Below, piece by piece: positions 63,728 through 64,000 of a DNA stretch of 64,000 nt. Source of the DNA: Limnoperna fortunei (Eukaryota; Mollusca; Bivalvia; Mytilida; Modiolidae); contig OX104117.1 in the NCBI GenBank assembly GCA_944474755.1, forward strand, positions 44,471,222 to 44,535,221, given 5' to 3'. The position numbers and the translations under genes were made by a program. Every line of letters starts with the position of its first letter. The first letter of the stretch is position 1. The notes beneath the pieces are model-generated. The model saw only the letters and a program-made list of their open reading frames with translations. It did no database searches and was not told where the DNA came from.

Positions 63728-64000
63728 AAAACCAAGGGCCATAATTTTGTCAGAAATCATTGGACCGGAACAATATTCAAACTTGGTCTGTAAATCATCA
63801 TGGTTGGCTCACATACCAAATACATGTAATAAATATTAGCTTAATATCTGGAAGTGTTCAGAAAAAAAAGTCCAGAAAACTGTTTTTTTTTAATTTTCCA
63901 AGTCCAAGGCCCATAACTTTGTCAAAAAACATTAGACCATAACGATACCATTATACTATTCGAACTTGATCTGCAACTCATTATGATTGACTCATATACC
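63728..64000. repeat. dispersed repeat, two ~172-bp tandem units, cut by the window end
   Basis: 'ccaagggccataattttgtc' at about 63732 and 'ccaaggcccataactttgtc' at about 63904 start two units. Each continues through an 'aacttggtctgtaaatcatc'-like and a 'ttggctcacatacc'-like segment. It runs off the window. Confidence 0.75.

Overview
This is a stretch of animal nuclear DNA: AT-rich, very gene-poor, intron-dominated and saturated with short repeats. The repeat families look molluscan, and I infer a bivalve, most likely a mussel (Mytilidae). The signs are tRNA-headed SINE fragments with (AATC)n tails, repeats of the type 'tatactcccgcttcaaag', elements running from 'gaggctcccaggagcctgt' to 'ggtgagctaaaa', and many fold-back MITE-like elements. 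The species call is inference. No prokaryotic, organellar or viral gene was seen.

I can support three protein-coding loci. (1) On the + strand, 5102-12094 holds the last three coding exons (about 119 residues) of a DXO/Rai1-family mRNA decapping exonuclease; the 5' exons lie outside the window or were not found. (2) On the - strand, 26825-26668 looks like the terminal coding exon of an unrecognised, charged, coiled-coil-like protein whose upstream exons I could not find. (3) On the + strand, 35278-36315 is an intact, intronless class A (rhodopsin-like) GPCR of 345 residues with non-canonical DRY, CWxP and NPxxY motifs. Loci 1 and 2 are convergent. If locus 2 extends rightwards, the GPCR sits inside one of its introns on the opposite strand.

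Layout: 1-5.1 kb, dispersed repeats, including a ~1 kb tandem duplication in which one copy is interrupted by a 404-bp palindromic insertion. 5.1-12.1 kb, DXO exons and introns. Intron 2 opens with ~50 tandem copies of a 49-bp unit that begins inside the exon and contains the exon's own 5' splice site, which is the most striking feature of the window. 12.1-16.2 kb, small tandem arrays and inverted-repeat elements. 17.7-24.9 kb, three large elements built from tandem modules with a conserved ACTCCT-ATA-AGGAGT hairpin. 25-35 kb, fold-back elements, SINE pieces and a degenerate array around the orphan exon. 35.3-36.3 kb, the GPCR. 36.3-46 kb, intergenic or intronic DNA with a 52-bp array. 46.06-55.45 kb, a 9.4-kb satellite of about 160 copies of a 58-bp unit with higher-order duplications. 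55.5-64 kb, SINE and hairpin-module elements, small tandem duplications and a 108-bp near-perfect fold-back.

The three genes show no sign of working together. DXO acts in RNA quality control and the GPCR in cell signalling. Exon boundaries were read by eye from splice consensus and reading frame.
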